From: Thermoproteota archaeon
GTDB lineage: Archaea > Thermoproteota > Methanomethylicia > Culexarchaeales > Culexarchaeaceae
NCBI GenBank assembly: GCA_011605825.1
Contig: JAAOZK010000003.1
Span: 54,514 to 118,513 of the forward strand
Length of the DNA stretch: 64,000 nucleotides
Direction: 5' to 3'
Shown one piece after another: positions 35,279 through 43,945 of the stretch. A model generated the notes under the pieces. The model made no database searches and had not been told where the DNA came from. It saw only the letters and a program-made list of their open reading frames with translations. A program made the translations under genes and the position numbers. The first letter of the stretch is position 1. The number at the start of each line of letters is the position of its first letter.

Positions 35279-35446
35279 TTGCTCATAGTTGACATTTTAT
35301 ATCACATATTTCAATTCGACTTTATGGCTTCATTGATGTCTTTCAAGAACTTTCTCCATCATGAACCCCCATTTGGTGTCAATCATCGTGAATTGGAGGT
35401 TGGCTTAGTTAATTTTTAATATTCACTATAAACCTAACATGTATTT
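35279..35446. other. Intergenic stretch, no confirmed gene
   Basis: 168 nt between the candidate sRNA and the cyanophycinase-like gene. It contains a TATA-like TTTTTAATATTC near 35412 for the downstream gene. On the minus strand a short coding-like patch (KWGFMMEKVL, then KDINEAIKSN after a one-base shift) may be a relic, but it is too short to annotate. Confidence 0.4.
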
Positions 35447-36496
35447 ATGAAACTTGTAGTTGGTGGTGGGGCAATACTTGACGTTAATGAAATTTTTAAT
35501 GCCATTACCGAATTGGCTGGTGGTTCTGGGTGCAGGATAGGTGTAATTCCACTTGCCAGCGAATCCCCATATGAATCTTGGAAGAATCATAGCATGGTAT
35601 TTGAGAAGTCTGGTGCAAAACCAGTGCTTGTGGATCTTACCTTGGAAAACTGTAATGTTAATGCCTTTTCATCGGAAATTGTTAATTTAATTTTAAGTTT
35701 GGATGGAGTGTTTTTCACGGGCGGTTCACAGGATAGGATAGTTAAAGGATTGATCGTGGATGGTAATGAAACCCCCGCTTTAAAAGCCATAAGAATGCTA
35801 TCTTTAAGTGGTAAGGTTATTTCAGGGTCTAGTGCTGGTGCTGCGATAATGAGTAATCCAATGATATATGGGGGTATGGATATGGATGTTATGGTTGGGC
35901 GTGGTCTAGGATTTTTAAAGGATGGAAAAGTAATTGTTGATCAACACTTTATACAGAGGGGGAGGTTTCCAAGGCTTTTTGAAGCATTGTGGAAGACAGA
36001 TGTTAGGGTAGGTATTGGTGTGGATGAAGGTACGGCTTTAAAAGTTATTGATGATATTTGCGAGGTTATGGGTAGGTCCGTTGTCATATTAATTGAAATG
36101 AAGTGTAAGGATTCCTTTAAATTATCCTACTTATCTCGTGGAGATAGTATAAATCTAAACAATTTTGATGTTCATGTGGATGTAGGTAAAAAGCTTATGG
36201 AAAAACCTAAGGATACGAGTAAGGGTAAAACATATTCATTTGACATTTTAAATCCGCAGGGATTCCGAAATACCATAGACAAATTGTATAGAAGTGAAGA
36301 TGGGGCTGTTGAGGCTCTTGTGATGAGAGTGCTTGAAGATAAGGATAATGAGAAGATTGGATATGCCTATAGATTTGTATTTGAGAAGGGGGCTGACACT
36401 GTCTTCTACTCTGAATCTGGAGATGAGAAGGTGGTGAGTGCCAAGAATATAAATTTACGTGTGGAGAGGAAGCCGATGAAATTATTGTTGGGATGA
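35447..36496 (+). CDS. Cyanophycinase-like peptidase S51 family protein
   Basis: 349 residues. The class I glutamine-amidotransferase-like serine peptidase fold is shown by GGGAIL at the N-terminus, FFTGGSQDRI (89-98), the nucleophile elbow GSSAG (127-131, Ser129), and DQHFIQRGRFPRL with GIGVDEGTAL. Cyanophycinases hydrolyse multi-Arg-Asp polymers; no cyanophycin synthetase is in the window, so a related isopeptide or dipeptide substrate is equally possible. The C-terminal 100 residues (from about 250) are an extra strand-rich region. It stands alone between divergent or convergent neighbours. Confidence 0.8.
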   Translation: MKLVVGGGAILDVNEIFNAITELAGGSGCRIGVIPLASESPYESWKNHSMVFEKSGAKPVLVDLTLENCNVNAFSSEIVNLILSLDGVFFTGGSQDRIVKGLIVDGNETPALKAIRMLSLSGKVISGSSAGAAIMSNPMIYGGMDMDVMVGRGLGFLKDGKVIVDQHFIQRGRFPRLFEALWKTDVRVGIGVDEGTALKVIDDICEVMGRSVVILIEMKCKDSFKLSYLSRGDSINLNNFDVHVDVGKKLMEKPKDTSKGKTYSFDILNPQGFRNTIDKLYRSEDGAVEALVMRVLEDKDNEKIGYAYRFVFEKGADTVFYSESGDEKVVSAKNINLRVERKPMKLLLG

Positions 36497-36624
36497 TAAG
36501 CTAAATCGATTTTCCATAAAATCCCCATTTATTTCATGTTGATGTAATTTATTGTATTTGTATGGTTAAATTTGGGGTTTGTAGAGTTATTTAGGCACTG
36601 TTTTCATCAGTATTTAAATGTTAA

Positions 36625-37587
36625 TCATATTGGTGGAGGCTCTTTCCCACGATGTTTACGAATTGATCTGCACCACTTTGTAAATTCTGCTGATGGCTCT
36701 TCTCTCTCATATAGCTCGTCTCTTATGCATTCCAATGCATTCACTTCTACTCCAAGATATTCTGCTGCTGTTTCAATGATGTTATTGTTTTTGGCTTTCC
36801 CTTTTACTTCATTGAAGCATTCCTTCCAATTTTTGTCTCTTAAGATGTGGTGATCCATTATTGTGTGTTTTATTTTCATTTTTATTTTTGCAATGTTGTT
36901 TATTGTTTCATTCACGTTTTTCAATGCATTTGGCATGTATGTTGGGGGTCCACTCAATATCACTAGATTTGGGTTTAACGATATTATCCAGTCTGTGAGG
37001 CTTTTGGTTTGTGGTCCCTGTATATCTGATGCGAATAGCACCCTTTCATCAGCTTCTTCTACTTCCACCATTACTACGTATCCAAGTTTTGAATTTTCCT
37101 CTCCATGTGGTACTGGTTTGCTTATGATTATATTGGTATCCCCATCAACAATAATCTTATCATCTGCAATTTCAACTTTGCATTCAATTTTACTCAATAG
37201 TTTCCAGAAGATCCACCCCCTCCTCCTCTGATTTAGATTTATGTTGTTCTTGTAATCCTTTATTATCACCCTCTTCCCCTCGTACAATTTCTCAGCTTCA
37301 CTTGGTGTGGTCCAAGTCCATAGGTAGTCAGTCATTTTTAGTGGTGTGTAGTGGTCTGTGTGGTAGTGTGTTATTATAATTGTATCCACCTTTTCAGCTA
37401 TCTCATACATTCTTCTTTTGGTCTCCATTAGGCTCCTATATTCCAGTGGATGTGGCATTTTGCCATATCTAAATCCTAGGGATGCTCCAGGATCTATTAG
37501 CATTCTTATGTTTCTTGTTTCAATGTATGTACACATTGATCTAACTCCCAAACTTTCAAATGCTATTGGTGTAACTTTTATGCCCAT
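36625..37587 (-). CDS. UPF0282 metallo-beta-lactamase-fold protein
   Basis: 320 residues. Family features: VTPIAFESLGVRSMCTYIET, DPGASLGFRYGKMPHP, the zinc motif THYHTDH (73-79), and VLFASDIQGPQ. The UPF0282 (COG2248) archaeal proteins are predicted hydrolases of unknown substrate; RNA or a phosphoester is possible. ATG start 8 nt after an AT-rich TATA-like region (AATATAAATTAATTTG). Single gene, separated by 70 nt from the Lsm-like gene upstream. Confidence 0.85.
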   Translation of the reverse strand: MGIKVTPIAFESLGVRSMCTYIETRNIRMLIDPGASLGFRYGKMPHPLEYRSLMETKRRMYEIAEKVDTIIITHYHTDHYTPLKMTDYLWTWTTPSEAEKLYEGKRVIIKDYKNNINLNQRRRGWIFWKLLSKIECKVEIADDKIIVDGDTNIIISKPVPHGEENSKLGYVVMVEVEEADERVLFASDIQGPQTKSLTDWIISLNPNLVILSGPPTYMPNALKNVNETINNIAKIKMKIKHTIMDHHILRDKNWKECFNEVKGKAKNNNIIETAAEYLGVEVNALECIRDELYEREEPSAEFTKWCRSIRKHRGKEPPPI

Positions 37588-37657
37588 TTAATTTCAAATT
37601 AATTTATATTTCAGCCTTTATAATACTTGATTTCTAATTTATCAATTCCCCTAATTT

Positions 37658-38065
37658 TCAGCTTTTATTGTCCTTCTGTTCATCTATAAGTCCTTTCCTC
37701 TTCAAGTTTTTAATAACTTTCTCCACGTTTTTCACATCTATGTTTAGCATTCTTGCTATTTCCTCTTTGGATATGTTTGGTTCACTTCCAAGTATCCTCA
37801 GTATTGCTCCTTCTAAGTTTGTCTTCTTCCCCCTCCTTTTCATCCATTTTATGTAGCTTATTGATGATCCTGGGATCATCACTATTTCTCCCACGTCCTC
37901 CTCTTCTTTTGTGGGTACTTCGAGTATTATGTTTAGGTATTCTGGGTCTATGCTTATGATCTTACCGGTAATAACGTTTCCATCTATTAATTGAACTTTT
38001 ATCAGTGTATTCTTCAGTTTCATTAATTCCTTGATAAATTTGTTTTTGTCAATTTCATCATACAA
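37658..38065 (-). CDS. Lsm/Sm-domain protein with C-terminal winged helix
   Basis: 135 residues. Residues 12-72 look like an Sm fold: LKNTLIKVQLIDGNVITGKIISIDPEYLNIILE is the Sm1 pattern and GEIVMIPGSSISYI the Sm2 end. Residues 85-130 look like a winged helix (GAILRILGSEPNISKEEIAR, VKNVEKVIKNLKRKGLI). The combination suggests an RNA-binding protein with a second nucleic-acid-binding part. TTG start after GGTGAAAA. The tRNA-Gly(CCC) gene lies 78 nt upstream on the same strand and could share a transcript. Confidence 0.75.
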   Translation of the reverse strand: MYDEIDKNKFIKELMKLKNTLIKVQLIDGNVITGKIISIDPEYLNIILEVPTKEEEDVGEIVMIPGSSISYIKWMKRRGKKTNLEGAILRILGSEPNISKEEIARMLNIDVKNVEKVIKNLKRKGLIDEQKDNKS

Positions 38066-38142
38066 TGATTTTTCACCGTACTATTTGTGTGATTAATGTT
38101 TTTTATGTATATATTGTTTTCTCTTTCCCACTGTTTTGTTGG

Positions 38143-38218
38143 TGCGGCGGCCGGGATTTGAACCCGGGATCACGAGCTTGGGAGACTCGGGTCCTAGACC
38201 AGGCTGGACGACCGCCGC
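38143..38218 (-). tRNA. tRNA-Gly(CCC)
   Basis: 76 nt: acceptor GCGGCGG/CCGCCGC, D stem GTCC/GGAC, anticodon stem CGAGT/GCTCG around CTCCCAA (anticodon CCC), variable TGATC, T stem CCGGG/CCCGG around TTCAAAT, discriminator A. CCA is encoded (38140-38142). A TATA-like TTAAATAG lies upstream. The acceptor and T arm match tRNA-Gly(GCC), which makes the extra bases in that gene stand out. Confidence 0.95.
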
Positions 38219-38337
38219 CCTCTGTATGGGGCTCCTCCTAATGCCTTTAGATCATCGATCTATTTAACTCTGATCAGTCATTGCCCCAATATACTTATTT
38301 TATACTTCGATTTTTAAATTTTAAGTGTGATGTGAAA

Positions 38338-39045
38338 TTGTTTAGGATTGGTTTGCTTGTTCCATCTTCAAATACAACTATGGAGTGGGAGTTTTGGAGG
38401 GTTCTTCCTATGGATTTCTCTATTCATACAGCGCGTTTGAAGCTTAGGAATGTTACTGTTGAGGGGTTGGAGCTTATGGAGTCTGAGATCGATGATGAAG
38501 CTTTGAAGCTTGCTGATGCGGATGTCGATATCATTTTGTATGGCTGTACTACTGGTAGCTTGTTTAGGGGGGTGGGTCATGATAAGCTTATTGAAAGTAG
38601 GATTGAAAGGCTTACTGGTAAGCCTGCCATATCCACTTCTGGGGCTGTGGTTAGTGCATTGAGGTTTCTTAAGGCTGAGAGGGTTTCAGTTATAACTCCA
38701 TATATTGATGAGTTGAATGTTTTGGAGGAGAGGTTTCTTGTGGGGAATGGTTTTAAGGTTATGGATTTGAAATCCTTGAATATAATTAGGAATGTTGATA
38801 TAGGTAGAGTGTCCTTTGACGCCATTATGAACCTATTTTCCAAACTTGATTACTCATCGTCTGATGCCATATTTATAAGTTGTACAAATATGCCAACTTT
38901 GAATTTAATTGATAAGTTGGAGAGGGTTGCAGGCATACCAGTTTTATCCAGTAATTCTGCATCTATGTGGGCTGTCCTTAAACGTTTGAACTATGTTTTT
39001 GGAATTAAGGGTTATGGTAGGCTTCTAGCTTCCATTGGAAACTAA
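38338..39045 (+). CDS. Asp/Glu racemase superfamily protein (maleate isomerase / arylmalonate decarboxylase-like)
   Basis: 235 residues. Begins FRIGLLVPSSNTTMEWEFW, the start motif of maleate isomerases, with the first catalytic Cys in YGCTTGS (about 69-75) and the second in ISCTNMPTL, plus PAISTSGAV. Such enzymes isomerise maleate or decarboxylate/racemise related diacids without a cofactor; the substrate is open. TTG at 38338 is chosen because the family starts there (GTG at 38332 also possible); the longer frame from 38281 runs into promoter-like sequence. Confidence 0.8.
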   Translation: MFRIGLLVPSSNTTMEWEFWRVLPMDFSIHTARLKLRNVTVEGLELMESEIDDEALKLADADVDIILYGCTTGSLFRGVGHDKLIESRIERLTGKPAISTSGAVVSALRFLKAERVSVITPYIDELNVLEERFLVGNGFKVMDLKSLNIIRNVDIGRVSFDAIMNLFSKLDYSSSDAIFISCTNMPTLNLIDKLERVAGIPVLSSNSASMWAVLKRLNYVFGIKGYGRLLASIGN

Positions 39046-39073
39046 TATATCTTTGTCTTTTTAAAGTTTAATT

Positions 39074-39406
39074 ATGCAGGGTAAGCTCGGTAGCTGGGAT
39101 GCCCTACTAATAATTCTAGGCTCCTTTACCCTTTCCACGTGGGCTTTATTCACATTAACTTCATATCGCAACTTCATCATACACTTAGCCTATGGTTTAT
39201 TAACATGCATATCCATTTTGATGGCTTATTATGCCCTAAAATATAAGTTGCTGGTTGGAAAATTGTTGTTGGCTTTTATTGGAGGGATTTATGGTGCTAT
39301 GGTTGCATTTTCATATGTTTTGGGCGATTCCTCCCTATTCACTTCTATGGTCATCTCCGGGATTGGTATGTTGCTGTTGATTTATGGTTTTCATGGTGTT
39401 GAATAG
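39074..39406 (+). CDS. Small four-TM hypothetical membrane protein
   Basis: 110 residues with four hydrophobic segments (about 9-30, 34-56, 60-82, 88-108), short loops and no catalytic motif. Not recognised as a named family. It lies 28 nt after the racemase-like gene on the same strand and may be co-transcribed. ATG start; ribosome binding site not evident. Could be a small transporter or chaperone subunit, but nothing in the sequence decides this. Confidence 0.5.
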   Translation: MQGKLGSWDALLIILGSFTLSTWALFTLTSYRNFIIHLAYGLLTCISILMAYYALKYKLLVGKLLLAFIGGIYGAMVAFSYVLGDSSLFTSMVISGIGMLLLIYGFHGVE

Positions 39407-39473
39407 TTTAATACCATGTATGCGGGTGTCCACGTAACTTCATCGATATCTAAACGATATTCTCCCATCATTA

Positions 39474-39501
39474 ATTCTCTAATGTCCCATTTCTAGAGAA
39501 T
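39474..39501. repeat. Perfect 8-bp inverted repeat, operator-like
   Basis: ATTCTCTA (39474-39481) and TAGAGAAT (39494-39501) are exact inverted copies 12 nt apart, in the 173-nt spacer before hppA. On the plus strand it precedes the TATA-like CTAATATATACG; on the minus strand it lies downstream of ATAAATATAAAAG (39506-39518). A repressor site or RNA hairpin are both possible. Confidence 0.45.
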
Positions 39502-39579
39502 TTCTTTTATATTTATGGGCATAAAACTAATATATACGTAAGCTTCTAATCTTTTCCGGAAACGTTTTGGTGATTTAAA

Positions 39580-41631
39580 ATGATAATGTGGATTTTCTTC
39601 GCCATGATCATAGGTTTAATTTCAATAACCATTGCCGTCTTATTGTATAATTACATTGTTAAGCAAGATCGTGGTACTGAGAGAATGCAATTTATTGCTG
39701 ATGCCATTAAGGAGGGTGCTGAAGCCTATTTGAGGAGGCAGAATAGGACTTTATTCATTTTTGTTGCTGTGATGGCTGTGATTTTGGGTTTAGTATATTC
39801 AACGCTTCTAAGTAGTGTAGTTTATGGCTTAAGTATCTCCATAGCATATGTTTTGGGATCCATATGTACAACTCTAGCAGCATATTTTGGTATGAAGGCT
39901 GCTGTGGAAGCCAATGTTAGGGCAACTAATGCTGCTAGGGGTGGTATGGTTAAGGCTTTCCCAATAGCATTTTATGGTGGGGCCGTCATGGGGTTGTTTG
40001 TGGTTGGTTTATCACTGGTGGGGATAAGCATATTATTCTATATGTATCGTTTCATACTCGGTTGGGGTGACGTTGAATCTTCAACCATAGTTCTAGGCTT
40101 CAGCTTTGGTGCAAGTTCATTGGCTTTATTTGCAAAGGCTGGTGGTGGAATATATACTAAGACTGCCGATATTAGTGCTGATCTTGTTGGGAAGGTTGAA
40201 CTTGGAATTCCTGAGGATGATCCACGTAATCCAGCTGTAATAGCTGATAATGTTGGCGACAATGTGGGTGATGTGGCAGGTATGGGTGCTGATCTAATTG
40301 ACTCCTACATAGCCAGTATAGTGGCTGCAATGATAATTGGTGCAGAGCTTGGTGAAGGCATATTGCTAATGCTTCCATTAATGGTGGCATCCATTGGTTT
40401 GCTTTCATCAATCATTGGTGTATTGGTGGTTAGATTTAGCATTAAGGGGAATCCTGGGGCAGCACTTAATAGGGGGTCCTTCTCAACATGGATTTGCTTT
40501 GCAATCCTACTACTAGTAACCACATATTTCTCCGGGCTTGGTCAGAGGTGGCTTGGAATCTTTCTACCAACAGCTGCTGGATTAATTGCGGGAGTAATTA
40601 TTGGATTGACATCAGACTACTTCACATCCATTGATAGGCCTCCAACAAAGAAGGTTGCTGAAGCCTCAACTACTGGTGCAGCAATAAATATATTGACTGG
40701 CTTTTCATATGGTTTGATAAGTATAGTTCCACCAGTAATTGGGATTTGCGTAGCAACCGTTGCTGCTTGGTACTTATCGCTATACTTCAATGTGAACCCA
40801 TTCTATGGTATAGCCATATCCGCTGTTGGTATGCTTGCCACGGTGGGTATGACTATATCTGCAGATGCTTATGGCCCAGTATCAGATAACTCAAAGGGTA
40901 TTGCTGAGCAATCTGGGCTTGGAGAGGAAATTATTGATATTCTAGATAAACTGGATGCTGCAGGAAACACCACTAAGGCTATAACTAAGGGGTTTGCCAT
41001 AGGGGCTGCAGCACTAACTGTGCTCGCATTATTCTCTGCATATGCGCATTCAGTGGACATAGGGATATTGAATTTAATGACCCCTGAAGTAATATCTGGA
41101 TTAATTCTTGGTGGAATGATGCCCCCACTACTATCAGCTCTCCTAATACTGGCTGTGGGCAGAAACTCTGAGAGGATGATTGAAGAGATAAGGAGACAGT
41201 TTAAAGAGAATCCTGGAATCCTTGAAGGTAAAGCTAAGCCTGATTATGCCAGATGCGTGGACATAGCGACGAGGGGGGCTTTGAAGGAGCTTACACCAAT
41301 ATGCTCCCTGGCAATAATAGTTCCAATATTGACATTGATATTCTTGGGTAAGGAGGCTCTTGCAAGCTTCCTAGCTGGAAGCATAGTTACTGGAATAATA
41401 TTTGCATTGTTCATGGCTAATTCTGGGGGATTATGGGATAATGCCAAGAAGTACATAGAATCTGGAGCTTATGGTGGTAAAGGCTCTGAAGCCCATAAAG
41501 CTGCAGTCATAGGGGATACTGTTGGAGACCCATTTAAGGATACTGCAGGGCCATCCTTAAACACCATGATCACAGTAATGTCATTGGTGGCAGAAGTATT
41601 TGCACCACTCATACTCCTATTGATACCATAA
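39580..41631 (+). CDS. hppA: Membrane-bound proton-translocating pyrophosphatase
   Basis: 683 residues, about 16 membrane helices. Couples PPi hydrolysis to ion pumping. The substrate motifs are present: [23 protein letters not shown] (only key residues given: Asp, Lys, Glu, two Asp), [19 protein letters not shown], and the C-terminal [15 protein letters not shown]. The sequence GNTTKA (about 462-467) has Lys at the position where K+-dependent enzymes have Ala, so it is probably a K+-independent H+ pump. ATG start 43 nt after a TATA-like element. Complete, no neighbour in the same pathway. Confidence 0.95.
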   Translation: MIMWIFFAMIIGLISITIAVLLYNYIVKQDRGTERMQFIADAIKEGAEAYLRRQNRTLFIFVAVMAVILGLVYSTLLSSVVYGLSISIAYVLGSICTTLAAYFGMKAAVEANVRATNAARGGMVKAFPIAFYGGAVMGLFVVGLSLVGISILFYMYRFILGWGDVESSTIVLGFSFGASSLALFAKAGGGIYTKTADISADLVGKVELGIPEDDPRNPAVIADNVGDNVGDVAGMGADLIDSYIASIVAAMIIGAELGEGILLMLPLMVASIGLLSSIIGVLVVRFSIKGNPGAALNRGSFSTWICFAILLLVTTYFSGLGQRWLGIFLPTAAGLIAGVIIGLTSDYFTSIDRPPTKKVAEASTTGAAINILTGFSYGLISIVPPVIGICVATVAAWYLSLYFNVNPFYGIAISAVGMLATVGMTISADAYGPVSDNSKGIAEQSGLGEEIIDILDKLDAAGNTTKAITKGFAIGAAALTVLALFSAYAHSVDIGILNLMTPEVISGLILGGMMPPLLSALLILAVGRNSERMIEEIRRQFKENPGILEGKAKPDYARCVDIATRGALKELTPICSLAIIVPILTLIFLGKEALASFLAGSIVTGIIFALFMANSGGLWDNAKKYIESGAYGGKGSEAHKAAVIGDTVGDPFKDTAGPSLNTMITVMSLVAEVFAPLILLLIP

Positions 41632-41639
41632 AAAACAAT

Positions 41640-41735
41640 TTATTTAATTTTTGAGACAATCTTCCTAATTATTGGAGGTCCTCTATCAGTTATTATTGGT
41701 TTGATCTTCTCCATGATCCTCATCTTCCAGTTCAT
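41640..41735 (-). CDS. Candidate 31-residue basic small protein
   Basis: A short frame on the minus strand starting MNWKMRIMEK and ending IVSKIK. It has a good ribosome binding site (GGGGGTGAG, 4 nt before the ATG), a TATA-like TTATAATA about 40 nt further upstream, and codons such as AGG, ATA and AAG typical of this window. It has nine Lys and four Arg in 31 residues. It converges on hppA with an 8-nt gap. Not recognised; could be non-coding. Confidence 0.4.
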   Translation of the reverse strand: MNWKMRIMEKIKPIITDRGPPIIRKIVSKIK

Positions 41736-41889
41736 GGCTCTCACCCCCGATAATTCTCATTTTCAATATTATTATAATATGAGAAGGTTTATAAATCTTT
41801 CTCTCTTTTGAAGAATTTGAAAAGTGAGAAAACTTTATATTCCAGTTTGAATCTTAAATGAATAGTTTAATTAATTGGAGGTGTCCCTT
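41736..41889. promoter_or_regulatory. Divergent promoter region with two TATA-like boxes
   Basis: Between the small minus-strand frame and the HTH gene. TTTATAAATC (about 41790) and ACTTTATATTCC (about 41832) are candidates for the HTH gene; TTATAATA serves the other strand. An imperfect inverted repeat CTCTTTTGAA / TTTGAAAAGTGAG lies between the two boxes and could be an autoregulatory site. Confidence 0.35.
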
Positions 41890-42285
41890 ATGAGTCTAAG
41901 TACACGCGATTATGATGTGAAAATCAATGAAGAGGATAAAGTTGTAACAGTCACATTCCAGAATCCAAACATGACATTTAAATTAATAAAATCAGCGTTG
42001 ATGCAACTTAAAAGCTACATTGAAAGCGATTACCAAATTAAAATTATAGGTTATATTTCCAGGGAGAGTAGCAATTTAACTGCATTTAAGTTTGCCCTAT
42101 CCCTCTTTGGTCATGAAAACAGAATAATCATTGAAAACAAATCAAGATATCATAAATTTGAAAGAAGGAAACTTATGGAAAAAGCTAGGGAGCTTAGGGA
42201 TAAGGGATTAACTGTGAAGCAGATATCAAACGAATTGAATATACCAATAAAAACAGTATATAGGTGGATCAATAAATATCCATAG
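41890..42285 (+). CDS. Helix-turn-helix protein, archaeal hypothetical
   Basis: 131 residues. The N-terminal 80 residues are an unrecognised alpha/beta part (VVTVTFQNPNMTFKLIKSAL ... IKIIGYISR). The C-terminal 45 residues are a homeodomain-like HTH of the resolvase/transposase type: KARELRDKGLTVKQIS, NELNIPIKTVYRWINKYP. It is not a recombinase (no catalytic domain), so probably a transcription factor. The ATG at 41890 is chosen because GGAGGTG lies 7 nt upstream. Confidence 0.65.
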   Translation: MSLSTRDYDVKINEEDKVVTVTFQNPNMTFKLIKSALMQLKSYIESDYQIKIIGYISRESSNLTAFKFALSLFGHENRIIIENKSRYHKFERRKLMEKARELRDKGLTVKQISNELNIPIKTVYRWINKYP

Positions 42286-42362
42286 TAAACATTTCCCTGA
42301 TGTAATTTAGATTTCTCCTTTACCCAATTTTACTATAATTCATTAAAATTTGGTCACAACCC

Positions 42363-42371
42363 TTTTAAGCA
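42363..42371 (+). promoter_or_regulatory. TATA element for the DUF5679 gene
   Basis: TTTTAAGC-type box about 40 nt before the TTG start at 42405; a start site about 26 nt downstream leaves a short leader with GTGAT. Confidence 0.35.
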
Positions 42372-42404
42372 TAAACACGCATAATTACTCTACAGTGATA
42401 CATT

Positions 42405-42548
42405 TTGGTAGAAGCATATTGTGTGAAGTGCAAAGCCAAAAGGACTATGGTGAACCCTGAGCAAGTGACTCTAAAGAATGGTAGATTGGCAGTACGTGGT
42501 AAATGCCCCGTTTGCGGAACGACACTGTACAGAATCGGAAAACTATAA
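42405..42548 (+). CDS. DUF5679-type small zinc-ribbon protein
   Basis: 47 residues, TTG start. Begins MVEAYCVKCKAKR and ends with KCPVCGTTLYRIGK, giving Cys 6, 9, 34 and 37 for one zinc. The pattern, including KNGRLAVRGKCP, is that of the DUF5679 family found in archaea and some bacteria; function unknown, perhaps nucleic-acid or ribosome associated. It stands alone between the HTH gene and the peroxiredoxin gene, followed 31 nt later by a run of seven Ts. Confidence 0.8.
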   Translation: MVEAYCVKCKAKRTMVNPEQVTLKNGRLAVRGKCPVCGTTLYRIGKL

Positions 42549-42579
42549 GTGGCGTTCCAAAATAAACCCTAAAACCACC

Positions 42580-42586
42580 TTTTTTT
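42580..42586 (+). terminator. Poly-T terminator after DUF5679 gene
   Basis: Seven Ts following CCACC, 31 nt after the stop codon; archaeal transcription commonly ends in such U-runs. Confidence 0.5.
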
Positions 42587-42779
42587 CTCAACAATTACTA
42601 TGGGTTGAAAAATCCAATTATGCATATGTGACGAGGTATAGAATAAACTTCGTCAAAACCATTCCGCCTTTATCTGAATTTTAGATTTCTCTATACTTTT
42701 TCATCCGAATATCGTACACAACATTTAATTTAAAATTAAACTATATTTTATTATTGAGTGATATAAGAGGTGAAAAAGT
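42587..42779. other. Intergenic spacer before peroxiredoxin
   Basis: No gene supported. It holds an AT palindrome TTTAATTTAAAATTAAA (around 42724-42740), the probable TATA region, and the ribosome binding site GAGGTGA just before the peroxiredoxin ATG. Confidence 0.5.
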
Positions 42780-43442
42780 ATGGAGTATACGATGCCTTTA
42801 ATAGGTGAAAGGTTTCCCCAAATGGAAGTGAGAACGACAAGGGGCATTATCAAGTTGCCAGACGATTATAGTGGTAAATGGTTCGTTTTATTCAGTCATC
42901 CAGCAGATTTCACACCCGTCTGCACAACGGAGTTTGTAGCTTTCCAAAAGAGATATGAACAATTCAAAAGCCTTAACTGCGAATTGATCGGGCTTAGCAT
43001 AGATCAAGTATTCGCTCATCTAAAGTGGGAGGAGTGGATAAAGGAAAAGTTGAATGTTGAAATACAATTCCCAATAATAGCAGATAACACTGGTTCAATA
43101 TCCGCAAGATTGGGTATGCGGCACAAACAAGCAGAGGGAACTCAAACTGTAAGAGCAGTATTCATAGTTGATCCTAAGGGGATTATCAGGGCTATACTCT
43201 ATTATCCAATGGAGCTTGGCAGGAATATTGATGAAATTCTCAGAATGATTAAAGCATTACAAATCGCCGATAAAGGATACGCCATTCCAGCAAACTGGCC
43301 AAATAATGAGATCATAGGAGACAATGTAATTGTCCCACCAGCAAATACTGTGGACATGATTAAAAAGAGGAGGGAACAGGAAAAGGCTGGCGAAATCAAG
43401 TGCATCGACTGGTGGCTATGCTATACAAAGGTAAAATCATAA
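42780..43442 (+). CDS. Peroxiredoxin (archaeal Prx6-like)
   Basis: 220 residues; reduces hydrogen peroxide and organic peroxides. The peroxidatic cysteine is in DFTPVCTTE (Cys48). Two further cysteines near the C-terminus (Cys208 and Cys214, CIDWWLC) match the arrangement of the Aeropyrum pernix-type archaeal peroxiredoxin, where one acts as resolving cysteine. ATG preceded by GAGGTGAAAAAGT. Cytoplasmic. Expression is probably its own unit, since the next gene is on the other strand. Confidence 0.95.
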   Translation: MEYTMPLIGERFPQMEVRTTRGIIKLPDDYSGKWFVLFSHPADFTPVCTTEFVAFQKRYEQFKSLNCELIGLSIDQVFAHLKWEEWIKEKLNVEIQFPIIADNTGSISARLGMRHKQAEGTQTVRAVFIVDPKGIIRAILYYPMELGRNIDEILRMIKALQIADKGYAIPANWPNNEIIGDNVIVPPANTVDMIKKRREQEKAGEIKCIDWWLCYTKVKS

Positions 43443-43487
43443 ACTTCTAAAACCCACCCTTTATTTTTCAACTATATAAAAAGTGCG

Positions 43488-43874
43488 TTAATTTTGATGT
43501 GACATTGGTATTCCAGATTGTTGTTCAATGGCTTTCATCATAGTAAGCCTATGTATCCTCATTTTTGGAATGTAAGTGCTTAATATTAGGATTGAAGCCC
43601 ATGCACCACATGTAACTATGGACATTGCAGTTCCTGCTGTTGCCATCTCATGTAGCATTACTGGAATATCTTCTGGAGTGCTCATGGCTGTAAGGAATGG
43701 TGGCCATGGAACAACTTCCCCATGCCACACATGCTCCAATGCCAATAGTAGACTTCCTCCCCACAACAATGCGTTAAGCAGCCAAAGCTTCAACTTCTCA
43801 GCTACAGTTCTTGTTGTCTTCTGTATTATGGATGTCAGGATGGCTAGGGTCATGGGTATGAGGAAGCATGCCAT
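43488..43874 (-). CDS. Hypothetical 3-TM membrane protein
   Basis: About 128 residues (ATG at 43874); three hydrophobic segments, the second ending LLLALEHVWHGE. Conserved-looking His and Glu residues face the membrane boundary (EHVWHGE, LHEMATAG). Start chosen because an AT-rich TATTTAAAT lies 25-30 nt upstream; a longer GTG start at 43916 would run through it. Divergent from a similar 3-TM protein at 43946. Not recognised as a named family; a metal or proton transport-related role would be a guess. Confidence 0.5.
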   Translation of the reverse strand: MACFLIPMTLAILTSIIQKTTRTVAEKLKLWLLNALLWGGSLLLALEHVWHGEVVPWPPFLTAMSTPEDIPVMLHEMATAGTAMSIVTCGAWASILILSTYIPKMRIHRLTMMKAIEQQSGIPMSHQN

Positions 43875-43895
43875 AGTCTCACAACTTAGTAACAC

Positions 43896-43911
43896 TAAAT
43901 TTAAATAATGT
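43896..43911. promoter_or_regulatory. Probable bidirectional promoter between the two 3-TM genes
   Basis: AAATTTAAATAATG is nearly palindromic and is placed about 26 nt before both the ATG at 43874 (minus) and a start site ahead of GGTGATT and the TTG at 43946 (plus). Confidence 0.35.
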
Positions 43912-43945
43912 AACACTTACATATAAGTTTACTGGTGATTGAAGG

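Noticed and set aside
42478..42684. 68-codon frame overlapping the DUF5679 gene
   Set aside because: The zinc-ribbon reading in the other frame has conserved Cys pairs and its own TATA box; this frame runs through a terminator.
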